Assembly (NCBI GenBank): GCA_037133915.1 | Contig: JBAXND010000002.1 | Location: forward strand, 62,001-126,000 | Length of the DNA: 64,000 nt | Origin: Bacteroidota bacterium | Lineage (GTDB): Bacteria; Bacteroidota; Bacteroidia; Bacteroidales; CAIWKO01 | Direction of reading: 5' to 3' | Shown: positions 8,505 through 18,039 of the stretch, piece by piece | Position numbering within the stretch: the first letter of the stretch is position 1 | Layout: each line of letters begins with the position of its first letter | The notes under the pieces: model-generated | What the model was told of the DNA's origin: nothing | The model's database searches: none | The model's input: only the letters and a program-made list of their open reading frames with translations | Program-made: the position numbers and the translations under genes

Positions 8505-8543
8505 CAGATCGCACCTTTGGCTTAAGGTGCCGTCTGGTTTTTC
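8505..8543 (+). terminator. Rho-independent terminator after the M49 peptidase gene
   Basis: GCACCTT (8511-8517), loop TGGCTT and AAGGTGC (8524-8530) form a 7-bp stem. It is extended by CAGA/TCTG on the outside and followed by GGTTTTTC. It lies 10-35 bp after the stop at 8496. Confidence 0.75.
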
Positions 8544-8577
8544 AGGAAAATGCACGAGCTTAAAAAATCATAAGCAT

Positions 8578-9321
8578 ATGATTGAAGTACCTGTTTTTTC
8601 TGTTGAATCTGCAATAGCCGCAATGAAAGGCGGTGCAGGCAGACTTGAGGTCTGCAGCGGTTTTCCCGAAGGGGGCACCACGCCCTCTTTTGGTTTGCTT
8701 ACGCTGATAAAAGAAAAAGTAAACATTCCTGTGCATGCAATGATACGACCACGCGGAGGTGATTTTCTTTACAGCGAATATGAATTTGAAATCATGAAAC
8801 GCGATACCATGCACTGTCGCAGCCTCGGGATTGAAGGTGTTGTATTCGGAATATTGCTGCCAAATGGTGATGTGGATGTTGAACGATGCAAAACGCTTGT
8901 CGAATTTGCACGGCCCATGTCAGTCACCTTTCATCGCGCATTCGACCGCTGCCGCGAGCCGTTTATCGCATTAAACACACTGGTCGATTGTGGCTTTAAT
9001 CGTCTCCTTACTTCCGGACAGGCTGTCACGGCTGATAAAGGAACAGACCTCATCGTTGACCTTATTAAAGATGCAGGTAATTCACTTATCGTAATGCCGG
9101 GTGCAGGCGTGAATGAAAAAAACATCGGAATGATTGCTAAAACAACCGGCGCTGTGGAATTTCACCTTTCCGGGAAAGTAAAACAAGACAGTCTGATGGA
9201 ATTTAGAAGAGAAGAAATCAGTATGAAAAGCAACGGTGCAGAATCGGATTATGAACACTATTTTACATCAGCCGAAAAAATAATGTTAGCAAGGGAAGTG
9301 CTTGAATCGCTTGTTCGATAG
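8578..9321 (+). CDS. cutC: Copper homeostasis protein CutC family
   Basis: This 247-residue TIM-barrel protein has the CutC family features IEVPVFSVESA at the start, RLEVCSGFPEGGTTPS, VHAMIRPRGGDFLYS and VTFHRAFDRC. CutC proteins have been linked to copper handling, but the biochemical activity is not firmly known. The open frame begins at 8527, inside the preceding terminator. The ATG at 8578 gives the normal family N-terminus, so I start there. The gene lies 34 bp before the beta-mannosidase gene on the same strand and may head that operon. Confidence 0.88.
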   Translation: MIEVPVFSVESAIAAMKGGAGRLEVCSGFPEGGTTPSFGLLTLIKEKVNIPVHAMIRPRGGDFLYSEYEFEIMKRDTMHCRSLGIEGVVFGILLPNGDVDVERCKTLVEFARPMSVTFHRAFDRCREPFIALNTLVDCGFNRLLTSGQAVTADKGTDLIVDLIKDAGNSLIVMPGAGVNEKNIGMIAKTTGAVEFHLSGKVKQDSLMEFRREEISMKSNGAESDYEHYFTSAEKIMLAREVLESLVR

Positions 9322-9355
9322 GCGTTTCAATAAAGTGAATTAATTACAGGGAACA

Positions 9356-11920
9356 GTGAAGAATTTCAGATTGCTTTGTCTGATTGTTTTGCCTTTAGGC
9401 ATTTTCGCACAAGGCAATCAGTCTGTGAACATCACAAATGGCTGGAAATTCAGAAAAGCCGGTGAACAGCAATGGCTGCCGGCAAGTGTACCGGGAACTG
9501 TTCATACCGACCTACTCGCCAATAAATTAATTTCCGACCCGTTCTATGGGTCCAATGAAAAAACACTGCAGTGGATTGAAAGCTGCGACTGGCAATACAC
9601 ATGTAATTTTGATATCCCTGACAGTATTGATATTTCACACCGTTGCGAACTTGTATTCGAAGGGTTGGATACTTATGCACATGTTTACCTGAATGATTCT
9701 CTGATACTGACCGCCGACAATATGTTCCGCGGCTGGCGTGCGCCGTGTGAAAATATTCTGAAACGAAAAAATAATCAACTGCTTATTGTATTCGAATCGG
9801 CCGTGAATAAAGGCCGGCAGATGGCTAAAATGCTTCCGTATACATTGCCGGGCGACGAAAAAGTATTCACCCGAAAAGCACAATATCAGTACGGATGGGA
9901 CTGGGGACCGCGCTTTGTTACCTGCGGAATATGGCGTCCCGTAAGGATAGAAGCATGGAATGAGTTCAGGGTTTCAGACGTACACATCACAACGAATACG
10001 TTCAACGAAAAAAAAGCGGAGCTTACCGCTGCATTCGAAATTATTTCGGACGTTGCAGAAGACGTTAAAATTGAAGTGCAGAACACCTTTAATCCCGATG
10101 AAACCAAAATTAAATCATTCAGACTGAACCCGGGTCTGAATGTGTTTTCAATGGATTTCAGCATCAGCAAACCTTTGCTGTGGTGGTGCAACGGGCTGGG
10201 TGTGCCCTTCATGTATCCGGTTCTTGTACGTGTGAAAAGTAACAATGGCGGTCATTTCGAAAATGTTATTCCTTATGGAATTCGGAAAATTGAACTGGTG
10301 CGGGAAGTCGACAGCCTTGGAGAATCCTTCATTTTCAGACTTAACGGACGAAATATCTTTGCCAAAGGCGCTAACTATATACCGCCCGACAACTTCATGC
10401 CCCGTGTTGATTCTTCTAAATATGACGCTATGCTTGACAATGCCGTTGCCTGCCATATGAACATGCTTCGTGTGTGGGGTGGCGGAAATTATGAAAGCAA
10501 TCTTTTTTACCGCTTATGCGACGAAAAAGGTATTCTGATATGGCAGGATATGATGTTCGCCTGTGCCATGGTTCCGGGCGATTCAGCATTTATTGATAAC
10601 GTAAAAAAAGAGGTGACAGAGAATATGTGCCGTCTGCGTAATCACCCATGCATTGCCCTGTGGTGCGGAAATAATGAAATGGACGAAGGATGGCACAATT
10701 GGGGATGGCAAAAACAGTACGCTTACACATCTCAGGATTCATCTGCAGTCTGGCATGATTACATTTCGGTTTTTCAAAAAATGATTCCTGAAATTGCTTC
10801 ACGCTATTCTCCGGAAATACCTTATATATCAAGCTCTCCGCAGATAGGGTGGGGGCATGATGAAAGTATGCGGCGCGGCGATTCGCATTACTGGGGCGTT
10901 TGGTGGGGCATGGAATCTTTTAAGGTGTATGAAAAAAAAGTGCCTCGCTTTATGAGTGAATTTGGTTTTCAGGGTGTGCCCGATATGGCTACTATCAGGG
11001 CATTCACTGATTCTGCAGGTATGCAGTTATTTTCTGAAGACCTGAAATCACATCAGAAACATCCCACCGGATTTGAAACAATTAATTCATACATGGCTCT
11101 TGAATACCCCGTTCCTGCTGACTTAGCTGATTATAATTACATAAGTCAGTTGTTGCAGGCAAATGGAATGCAGCGCGCCATTGAAGCGCACAGACGCGCT
11201 ATGCCTCGGTGTATGGGCAGTTTATACTGGCAGTTCAATGATTGTTGGCCCGTGGTCTCCTGGTCGGGAAGCGATTATTACGGTCGATGGAAAGCCCTCC
11301 AATACGCTGTCAGAAGTGCTTTCGCCGACCCAATGATATCAATCTTCAATAATTCAGGAACAATGCAGGTCTATCTGATATCAGATACATCTTCTTGCAA
11401 AGGTCTGATAAACCTCTCTCTGACACGATTTGACGGTACTGTTTTGTGGAGCCGCAATATCGATGCACAAGCAAAGCCCGGAGCATCAAAAATAATTTTT
11501 GAAATGCCCATAGGCTCTTTAATCAAAGATAGTTCTTTGATGAGGTCATGCCTGCTCAGCGCGACTTTCAATGATGCCGATAAATATATTACGGGAGAAG
11601 ATATTCATAAACTCTATTTTTTCACTGAACCCAAAGAACTGTCGCTGGAAAAGCCTGATATTAATCTGAAATTTACCCGTTATACCGACAAATTTTGGGA
11701 AATAACACTCGAAACAGGTATTTTTGCTAAAAATATATGCCTTGTTCCTCAAGGAACCGATGCATCATTCAGCGATAATTATTTCGATCTGCTGCCAAAT
11801 CAACAAAAAACGATTCAGTGTATTTTCAACAATACAGTGAGTAATCCGGCAACGGTGATTAGGATAAAAAGTTTGTACGATATAATACAAATAAATCAAA
11901 AACTACCCGATTTAAAATGA
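9356..11920 (+). CDS. Exported beta-mannosidase, glycoside hydrolase family 2
   Basis: This 854-residue GH2 enzyme has a signal peptide (LLCLIVLPLGIFAQG) and starts at GTG. The order is jelly-roll sugar-binding domain, immunoglobulin-like domain, TIM barrel and C-terminal beta domains. In the barrel, WCGNNEMDEGW supplies the acid/base Glu441 and MSEFGFQG the nucleophile Glu535; the WQDMMFACA segment is typical of beta-mannosidases. It should remove beta-linked mannose, such as the core Man-beta-1,4-GlcNAc of N-glycans or mannan fragments, in the periplasm. Its stop overlaps the start of the GH92 gene (ATGA), so translation is probably coupled. Confidence 0.92.
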   Translation: MKNFRLLCLIVLPLGIFAQGNQSVNITNGWKFRKAGEQQWLPASVPGTVHTDLLANKLISDPFYGSNEKTLQWIESCDWQYTCNFDIPDSIDISHRCELVFEGLDTYAHVYLNDSLILTADNMFRGWRAPCENILKRKNNQLLIVFESAVNKGRQMAKMLPYTLPGDEKVFTRKAQYQYGWDWGPRFVTCGIWRPVRIEAWNEFRVSDVHITTNTFNEKKAELTAAFEIISDVAEDVKIEVQNTFNPDETKIKSFRLNPGLNVFSMDFSISKPLLWWCNGLGVPFMYPVLVRVKSNNGGHFENVIPYGIRKIELVREVDSLGESFIFRLNGRNIFAKGANYIPPDNFMPRVDSSKYDAMLDNAVACHMNMLRVWGGGNYESNLFYRLCDEKGILIWQDMMFACAMVPGDSAFIDNVKKEVTENMCRLRNHPCIALWCGNNEMDEGWHNWGWQKQYAYTSQDSSAVWHDYISVFQKMIPEIASRYSPEIPYISSSPQIGWGHDESMRRGDSHYWGVWWGMESFKVYEKKVPRFMSEFGFQGVPDMATIRAFTDSAGMQLFSEDLKSHQKHPTGFETINSYMALEYPVPADLADYNYISQLLQANGMQRAIEAHRRAMPRCMGSLYWQFNDCWPVVSWSGSDYYGRWKALQYAVRSAFADPMISIFNNSGTMQVYLISDTSSCKGLINLSLTRFDGTVLWSRNIDAQAKPGASKIIFEMPIGSLIKDSSLMRSCLLSATFNDADKYITGEDIHKLYFFTEPKELSLEKPDINLKFTRYTDKFWEITLETGIFAKNICLVPQGTDASFSDNYFDLLPNQQKTIQCIFNNTVSNPATVIRIKSLYDIIQINQKLPDLK

Positions 11921-14871
11921 TTCTAAAAAACAACTTCAAATTATTTTATTGGTTCGGTCTTATCTTTTTTTATACCGGGTTTTCTTCATTCGGACAGGTA
12001 AAAGATTATGCATCACTTGTAAATCCATTTATAGGGACCGCTGGACACGGTCACACGTATCCGGGTGTTTCAGCGCCTTTTGGCATGGTACAGCTCAGCC
12101 CCGATACAAGGCTCAGTGGTTGGGACGGTTGTTCCGGATATCATTATTCTGATAGTGTCATTTACGGTTTCTCACACACACATCTCAGTGGCACCGGGTG
12201 TTCCGACTATGGCGATATTTTATTTATGCCCGTTTCCGGGAAACCTGTTTTTTTAAATACGCAGTACTGTTCCACCTTTAGTCATTCAAAAGAAACAGCT
12301 ACAGCCGGCTATTATAGCGTATTTTTAGAGAAGCCACATGTTAAGGTAGAACTTACTGCCGGCGCAAGGGCGGGACTTCATAAATATGTTTATTCAGATA
12401 GTTTGAATGCCGGCATTGTTATCGATCTCGAACATCGCGACAAAGTTCTGGAATCATCCATTGAATATGTGAATGAGTATGAGGTGCGCGGAATGCGGCG
12501 TTCAAAAGCATGGGCCGACGATCAGGTTGTTTATTTCTGCGCGCGCTTCTCGCTCCCGATTGCAAAATATATTTTTATTGATGGCGATAGCGCTTCTGCA
12601 GACGGCAATGCCTCTAAGTTACGCAGCGGACTGAGAGTAAAAGCGTTTCTTAATTTTAATCTCGATTCAACAAAAACACTTCTGGTTAAAGTCGCCATTT
12701 CAGCCGTCAGTACTGATGGTGCGGCAAAAAATCTCGATGCCGAAATTCCCGGATGGGATTTTAATTCGGTCCGCGAAAATGCACGAAAATTGTGGAATAT
12801 AGAACTTGGAAAACTGGATGCAGAAGGCGGAAGCCCAAGGCAAGACACAATTTTCTATACAGCACTTTATCACGCCATGCTCAGCCCGAATCTTTACATG
12901 GATGTCGACGGCCAGTACCGTGGAACCGATAAAAAAGTGCATAAAGCCGACGGATTTAATTACTATACGGTTTTTTCGCTTTGGGATACCTATAGAGCTG
13001 AGCATCCGCTGCTCAGTATTATAGATCGTAAGAGAACAGGCGATTTTATTAATACCTTTCTAGCGCAATACCAACAGGGTGGCTTGCTGCCTGTGTGGGA
13101 GCTTTCAGAGAATGAAACCTTTTGCATGATTGGTTATCACAGTGTTCCCGTAATCGTTGATGCCTATATGAAAGGTATACACAGCTTCGACACAGTGCTA
13201 GCTCTGGAAGCTATGAAGAACAGTGCCGATGCTTTCCGCAGCGGACTGGCTGACTATAAAAAAAATGGTTTCATTTCGGCAGAAAATGAGTCGGAATCCG
13301 TTTCAAAAACGCTTGAATATGCCTATGACGACTGGTGTATTGCTGTGATGGCGCAAAAAATGGGAAGGACTGAGGATTACAAAAAATATATACGGCGTGC
13401 CCAGTCGTACAAAAATCTGTATGATCCAGCAACCGGATTCATGCGAGCCCGTCAAAACGGTATGTGGTATGAACCTTTCAATCCGGGCGAAGTAAATTTT
13501 AATTATACCGAAGCCAACGCCTTTCAATATGGATTTTATGTACCCCAGGATATTACCGGACTTATTAACTTGATGGGCGGACGCAATAAAGCCATCGAAA
13601 AATTAGATGCGGTTTTTGAAACAGAGCAAAAACTCAGCGGACGTGAACAGCCTGATATCACCGGGCTTATCGGACAATATGCGCAAGGCAATGAACCAAG
13701 CCATCATATGGCTTATATGTATGATTATCTTGGGCAACCATGGAAAACTCAAAAACTTATCGATCGTATTACGAAAACAATGTACACCAATCAGACCGAT
13801 GGCCTGATTGGAAACGAAGACTGTGGCCAGATGTCGGCGTGGTTTGTGATGAGCGCCATGGGATTTTACCCGGTCTGCCCCGGAAGCAGCCAGTATGCTA
13901 TTGGTAAGCCTATGTTTCCCAAAATGACTATTCACCTTGAAAATGGCAAAGATTTCATCATTATTGCCGACAGTCTTTCATATCTGAACACCTTTATTTA
14001 TAAAGCCTGGCTCAATGACAGTATTTATAATAACAGTTTTCTGAACCATTCCGATATTGCAGAAGGCGGCAAAATGGTTTTTAAAATGCGGTTTAATTCA
14101 AATAGCGATTGGGCGAGCCGCACTATCGAATGTCCTTCAACTACCATTCTCGATTGCCCGATAGTTCCGGCGCCATGGATTGATGCAAAGGGTAAAACGT
14201 TCAGTACGGAACAACTTGTTGCGATTAAAGCACTGACAACGGATACGGAAATATATTTTACCACCGACGGAAAAGAGCCCGATATCAGCTCAAAACGTTA
14301 TTCAGCACCATTCACAATTGCCGAAACTACTACTATAAAAGCCATCGCGTTTAAAAGAAGTATTGGAAAAAGTGCCGTTATCACGAGTCATTTTATTAAA
14401 ACGCCCAAAGGACGCAGCATCCGTTTGAAATCTAAATACAGCCCACAATATACCGCCGGCGGTCCCGAAGGCTTGATTGATTACCAGCGCGGCGGACCCG
14501 ATTTCAGAACCGGTAATTGGCAGGGCTACTGGGGCGATGATTTTGAAGCTGTTGTCAATCTGGGAAGCGAAAAGAAAATCTCAAAAATATCAGCCGGTTT
14601 TCTGCAGGATGTAAAATCATGGATATGGATGCCTGCCGAAGTCAAGTTCTATGTTTCTGACGACGGGCACTCCTTTAAACTTGTAAAAGAGATAAAAAAT
14701 AATATTTCAGATAAGGACTATACCGTCGTTGTAAAAGAGTTCGAAACACAAGCGGATACACGAGCCCGTTATGTGAAAATTGAAGCAAAAAACTACGGTA
14801 TAATTCCACAATGGCACGATGGCGCCGGTGGTAAAGCCTGGATATTTATTGATGAAATTACGGTGGAATAA
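11917..14871 (+). CDS. Exported GH92 alpha-mannosidase with C-terminal accessory domains
   Basis: This 984-residue protein has an N-terminal signal and the GH92 hallmarks VNPFIGTAGHGHTYPG, FSHTHLSGTGCSDYGD, QGNEPSHHMAYMYD (catalytic acid Glu593) and GNEDCGQMSAWFVMSAMGFYP (general base Asp635). GH92 enzymes are calcium-dependent exo-alpha-mannosidases acting mainly on N-glycans. After the catalytic part are a chitobiase C-terminal-like domain (TDTEIYFTTDGKEPD, about 770-830) and an F5/8 type C-like carbohydrate-binding domain (about 840-984). The gene starts inside the stop of the GH2 gene. Together they could strip alpha-mannose and then the beta-mannose core. No SusC/SusD pair is nearby. Confidence 0.93.
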   Translation: MILKNNFKLFYWFGLIFFYTGFSSFGQVKDYASLVNPFIGTAGHGHTYPGVSAPFGMVQLSPDTRLSGWDGCSGYHYSDSVIYGFSHTHLSGTGCSDYGDILFMPVSGKPVFLNTQYCSTFSHSKETATAGYYSVFLEKPHVKVELTAGARAGLHKYVYSDSLNAGIVIDLEHRDKVLESSIEYVNEYEVRGMRRSKAWADDQVVYFCARFSLPIAKYIFIDGDSASADGNASKLRSGLRVKAFLNFNLDSTKTLLVKVAISAVSTDGAAKNLDAEIPGWDFNSVRENARKLWNIELGKLDAEGGSPRQDTIFYTALYHAMLSPNLYMDVDGQYRGTDKKVHKADGFNYYTVFSLWDTYRAEHPLLSIIDRKRTGDFINTFLAQYQQGGLLPVWELSENETFCMIGYHSVPVIVDAYMKGIHSFDTVLALEAMKNSADAFRSGLADYKKNGFISAENESESVSKTLEYAYDDWCIAVMAQKMGRTEDYKKYIRRAQSYKNLYDPATGFMRARQNGMWYEPFNPGEVNFNYTEANAFQYGFYVPQDITGLINLMGGRNKAIEKLDAVFETEQKLSGREQPDITGLIGQYAQGNEPSHHMAYMYDYLGQPWKTQKLIDRITKTMYTNQTDGLIGNEDCGQMSAWFVMSAMGFYPVCPGSSQYAIGKPMFPKMTIHLENGKDFIIIADSLSYLNTFIYKAWLNDSIYNNSFLNHSDIAEGGKMVFKMRFNSNSDWASRTIECPSTTILDCPIVPAPWIDAKGKTFSTEQLVAIKALTTDTEIYFTTDGKEPDISSKRYSAPFTIAETTTIKAIAFKRSIGKSAVITSHFIKTPKGRSIRLKSKYSPQYTAGGPEGLIDYQRGGPDFRTGNWQGYWGDDFEAVVNLGSEKKISKISAGFLQDVKSWIWMPAEVKFYVSDDGHSFKLVKEIKNNISDKDYTVVVKEFETQADTRARYVKIEAKNYGIIPQWHDGAGGKAWIFIDEITVE

Positions 14872-14891
14872 TTCAGCGGATTATTGCACAA

Positions 14892-15413
14892 TCACGAAAA
14901 CCCATTTACAACATGAAACTGCTGCTTGATTTCTTCGGGGCGGTTTATATAATATTTCTTAAATCCACAGGCAACGTATCTCAAATCATTTTTGCTTAAA
15001 TATGCCGCTTGCTCTTTTGTAAGCTTCAATAGAATACGGTTGTAAAAAATATACTGACTTGCCCATTGGGAGGCATCTCCCTGAGCACATTCGCTGCGAT
15101 TGGCTTCAAAACAGCTCAATACCATGGAGCTGCCATCGGCAAATTTGAAAAATACAGGATCGCCTTCATCAAAGCTCTGCTGTAATTCACTTTCTGCCTT
15201 TATCTGTATGCCGTAAGTTTTATCTATTCTGAATGAAGATGTCCAGATATAATGAGGTGCCGATTTTAAATCGCTGCGCGATGAACCGATCTTCTTCAAT
15301 TCACAAATAGCCGAGCGTTCCCTCAATATCCGGCTGATATCCGGATAGGAATTCTCAAGCGAAAACCTTGAGCATAGGAATAGCAGATTGTATATGATTG
15401 AAGGACCTTCCAT
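14892..15413 (-). CDS. Hypothetical protein
   Basis: About 173 residues from the ATG at 15413 (an upstream GTG at 15449 would add 12). I do not recognise the family. It has no signal peptide after the Met chosen and no strong membrane segment. Visible features are an alternating-hydrophobic central part (YGIQIKAESELQ, DPVFFKFADGSSMVL) and a C-terminal part, LTKEQAAYLSKNDLRYVACGFKKYYI, that looks like the end of a beta-rich cytoplasmic domain. It converges on the GH92 gene with a 20-bp gap. Confidence 0.6.
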   Translation of the reverse strand: MEGPSIIYNLLFLCSRFSLENSYPDISRILRERSAICELKKIGSSRSDLKSAPHYIWTSSFRIDKTYGIQIKAESELQQSFDEGDPVFFKFADGSSMVLSCFEANRSECAQGDASQWASQYIFYNRILLKLTKEQAAYLSKNDLRYVACGFKKYYINRPEEIKQQFHVVNGFS

Positions 15414-15694
15414 TGTTTTTTTTACGCTTGCGAAGATAAATAAAGACACATTCCTGCAGCAGCCATTAACATTTATTTATTAACATAAATCGTTTAATAA
15501 GTAGACTATACCGCCATAAAAATAAAAACAAGTTCACAATTTCTGTTTTGGCATAAGCCCGGTTTTTACGAATTTTAACGAATAATTGCCGTGGCATTAC
15601 TTTCGTCCAAAAATTATACTTTTACGCTCCTGTCTGCATCTATATAGAGAACCGGGTTTTCCCGATTATATTATTGTTTATGTAAAAAAGTTTT

Positions 15695-16141
15695 ATGGAT
15701 ACCATTCTTTACTCTGATGAATATTTTATGCGGGAAGCCTTGAAAGAGGCACGACGCGCTTTTGAAGCGGATGAAGTCCCGATAGGTGCCGTTGTTGTTT
15801 CGCGCAATACGGTTATTGGTCGCGGTCATAACCTTACCGAAAGACTCAATGATATTACCGCACATGCCGAAATGCAGGCCATTACGGCTGCTTGTAATTA
15901 TATTGGCGCAAAATATCTGGATGAATGCACCCTATACGTTACCATTGAACCCTGTGCCATGTGTGCAGGGGCTGCGTCATGGGCCCAGCTCGGACGTATA
16001 GTTTATGGCGCACCCGACGAAAAGAAAGGTTATACCCGTTTTTCTGAAGCTATTCCTCATCCAAAAACAAAAGTGGAGCATGGAATATTAGCGGCTGATT
16101 GTGCCGCGCTGATGAAAGATTTCTTTCAAAAGAAACGATAA
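15695..16141 (+). CDS. tadA: tRNA-specific adenosine deaminase TadA
   Basis: This 148-residue zinc deaminase converts adenosine to inosine at wobble position 34 of tRNA. HAEMQAI holds one zinc ligand and the catalytic Glu, and EPCAMCAGA supplies the two Cys ligands. The N-terminus YFMREALKEARRAFEADEVPIGAVVV is typical of TadA rather than of free-nucleoside deaminases. Guanine deaminases are similar but would differ in this N-terminal part. The gene stands alone, and a bidirectional terminator follows 11 bp after its stop. Confidence 0.93.
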   Translation: MDTILYSDEYFMREALKEARRAFEADEVPIGAVVVSRNTVIGRGHNLTERLNDITAHAEMQAITAACNYIGAKYLDECTLYVTIEPCAMCAGAASWAQLGRIVYGAPDEKKGYTRFSEAIPHPKTKVEHGILAADCAALMKDFFQKKR

Positions 16142-16151
16142 TACCAAAAAC

Positions 16152-16173
16152 AAAAAAGGGGCGCATTGGCCCC
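16152..16173. terminator. Bidirectional hairpin terminator
   Basis: GGGGC-GCATTG-GCCCC (16158-16173) is preceded by six A residues, which act as a T-tract on the minus strand. On the plus strand it is followed by GCCTTTT. It separates tadA (+) from the small exported protein gene (-) and occupies the same relative place as the terminator at 3564. Confidence 0.75.
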
Positions 16174-16269
16174 GCCTTTTAGTTTTACTTAGCTGTTCTA
16201 GTTGCTTGCTCCTTAGTCTTTGCTCACCGGGGCAAGGAAGGTATTCTTTATGTTATTCGTTCATTGCAA

Positions 16270-16677
16270 TCAGGGGGCATTTGAATCATTGTTATTCGTT
16301 CCAAGCGCCATGTCGTAATTTACTTCGTTCTCAATGTTGTTGCTTGCAATTTTCGGAGCTGAAAGCTGACCAATGTAACCAACTCTGTAATTGGTGCTGT
16401 TGCCTGTCTTTGTGCTCATGATGTAGTACATTCCGTCGTTAGAAAGGGTTACCATGTACACGGGGCTCAGTGCATTCTTTTCAACTGCAAGCAAATCATA
16501 ATTAACGGCCGTGTTATACTCGCTGTTGTTAACCGTCGTGGCATTCTCGGAAGGGATATTGTCATTCTGGGATGTCGCGGTATTTGTGAAAGCAACTGCA
16601 AAAACCAGTACGAACATTGCAGTCACGGTGGCGAAGGTGCTGGTGAAGTTCCGGGTTATTTTGGAGTTGGTTTTCAT
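16270..16677 (-). CDS. Small exported protein, paralogue of 3623-4063
   Basis: About 135 residues from ATG 16677, chosen because it aligns with the MKTNS start of the paralogue; an upstream in-frame start at 16749 would run through the operator region. Export signal: TFATVTAMFVLVFAVAFTNTA. The mature part shares YDLLAVEKNALSP, YYIMSTKTGNSTNYRVGYIGQLSAPKI with the protein at 3623-4063 and ends in an Asn-rich tail (TNNNDSNAP). Function is unknown. Conservation of coding sequence, promoter layout and terminator position shows duplication of the whole transcription unit, with about 12 kb between copies. Confidence 0.78.
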   Translation of the reverse strand: MKTNSKITRNFTSTFATVTAMFVLVFAVAFTNTATSQNDNIPSENATTVNNSEYNTAVNYDLLAVEKNALSPVYMVTLSNDGMYYIMSTKTGNSTNYRVGYIGQLSAPKIASNNIENEVNYDMALGTNNNDSNAP

Positions 16678-16717
16678 GGCTTTTATTGTTAGGGCCGTTG
16701 GTGTGTTTGTTATAATA

Positions 16718-16811
16718 CAAATGTACGCCCGAAAATATGGCTGTTTCAACGGGCATATGACCTGATTTGATGGGGGACTTTTGCACCGGTCTGGAATAGG
16801 TCTTTTGACCT
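16718..16811 (-). promoter_or_regulatory. Promoter with AGGTCA-type operator sites (second copy)
   Basis: The minus-strand -7 box TACATTTG lies at 16725-16718. ATGACCTG begins at 16757, exactly 32 bp beyond the box edge as in the first copy. The palindrome AGGTC-TTTT-GACCT lies at 16798-16811, within 1 bp of the first copy's spacing. Here the outer palindrome is perfect and the inner one is degraded, the reverse of the 4102-4194 copy. Confidence 0.65.
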
Positions 16812-16939
16812 ATAAAAATGTCATTCCTTTTAAAAACAGGCGTAAAATATTTCTGAAATGCTTGATTGAAAAGGACTACATGAAGAGCAGCTTCTTCGGG
16901 AAGATAATCAATGGCTGTTTACGCTGGCTTATTTAATAA

Positions 16940-17878
16940 TCAGGTAAGTCCGTTCATACGGATAATATCCAGTTCTTCGGGTGAAAACAATCCTGATTTA
17001 TACAGATTGAAAAACTCATCCGAAACAGATTGTCCGAATATCATTAAGTCGTCGGTATTGACGGTTACTTTAATGCCGTGATCGAAAATCCTGCGTATCG
17101 GATGTTCAGCAATAGATGCAACCCTCGAAAGCTTTACGTTGCTGGTCGGACAAATGTTCAGCTGTATATTATTTTCCCGCACCCAGTTCATTACTTCCTG
17201 CGATTCAGCAACTGAAATTCCATGCTGAACCTCTTCTATACCTAAAACTTCTACGGTATGCCTTACCAATTCAGCATTCCCGAATTCGCCTGCATGAGCT
17301 GTCAGCTTCAATCCTGCTTTTCTCGCAGTATTATAAATTGAAGTGAAGTACTCCGGAGTACGTACCAGTTCTTCACCGTAGAGATCTATTGACTTGAAAA
17401 ATCCGCTGCCGATGCATTCTTCTGCCGGCCCTGTAACAGCAGAAATATTCAGGGTGCGGTCAATCCCAAGTTGCGGAATAAAATGAATCTCCGGTGCAAA
17501 TTCGTTTTTACATTGGTTAATAATACCCGTAAGTGCTTCAATATGGCGAATCCCCTTCATAAAAAATCGGAGGTCGAAACTCATTTGTAATACCTGAATG
17601 CCATCTGCACGGGCTTGTTTAAAAGCCGCATTCATTGCGTATTCAAAACCTTTTTCGGTCATAAGCAGGTTGATGAGGTTATCTGCCAGATAACGGTCCA
17701 TTGCTCCGAGGTCTTTCATGATAGCCGGAGGTTTTGCGACTGATTGTTGTGCCCATTCTTCAAGGTATTCAAGCCTGCTGCCTAAAGCAGCATGGTTATG
17801 CAGGTCGCTTTTCGGTGACTTCATCACCAATTCAATGCTGTTTTCGTATAATCCTTGAATGAAATCGTTGCTATCCAT
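16940..17878 (-). CDS. Adenosine deaminase family amidohydrolase
   Basis: This 312-residue TIM-barrel hydrolase has the full metal and catalytic set of the adenosine/AMP deaminase family: SDLHNHAALG (two His), AHAGEFGN (His and catalytic Glu), EVQHGIS (His) and VTVNTDDLMIF (Asp pair). It should deaminate adenosine or a related purine; the exact substrate cannot be read from the sequence. The protein ends at RMNGLT, a little short of the usual C-terminal helix of the family. That may be natural or a small truncation. It is a single gene with its own upstream gap. Confidence 0.8.
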   Translation of the reverse strand: MDSNDFIQGLYENSIELVMKSPKSDLHNHAALGSRLEYLEEWAQQSVAKPPAIMKDLGAMDRYLADNLINLLMTEKGFEYAMNAAFKQARADGIQVLQMSFDLRFFMKGIRHIEALTGIINQCKNEFAPEIHFIPQLGIDRTLNISAVTGPAEECIGSGFFKSIDLYGEELVRTPEYFTSIYNTARKAGLKLTAHAGEFGNAELVRHTVEVLGIEEVQHGISVAESQEVMNWVRENNIQLNICPTSNVKLSRVASIAEHPIRRIFDHGIKVTVNTDDLMIFGQSVSDEFFNLYKSGLFSPEELDIIRMNGLT

Positions 17879-17953
17879 TTCGAATCTATTAGAGGTTTTA
17901 AAGGTACAAGAATTCAGAAAATTCAGGGCCTCAAATGTTCGTAAAATAAAAAA

Positions 17954-17973
17954 GCCACCCTTTACCAGGTGGC
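17954..17973 (-). terminator. Rho-independent terminator after the 28-residue microprotein gene
   Basis: On the minus strand GCCACC-TGGTAAAG-GGTGGC is followed directly by TTTTTTATTTT. It lies 67 bp after the stop of the short gene at 18040-18126 and supports the idea that a short transcript is made there. Confidence 0.8.
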
Positions 17974-18039
17974 TGGATTATTAGTAGTTTAAGAAGTTAA
18001 TTTAAGTCAAAACCCCATTCAGGGCTTTATTGCTCAGCG

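Noticed and set aside
16678-16749. N-terminal extension of the small exported protein to 16749
   Set aside because: It would run across the -7 box at 16718-16725, and the paralogue starts at the equivalent of 16677.
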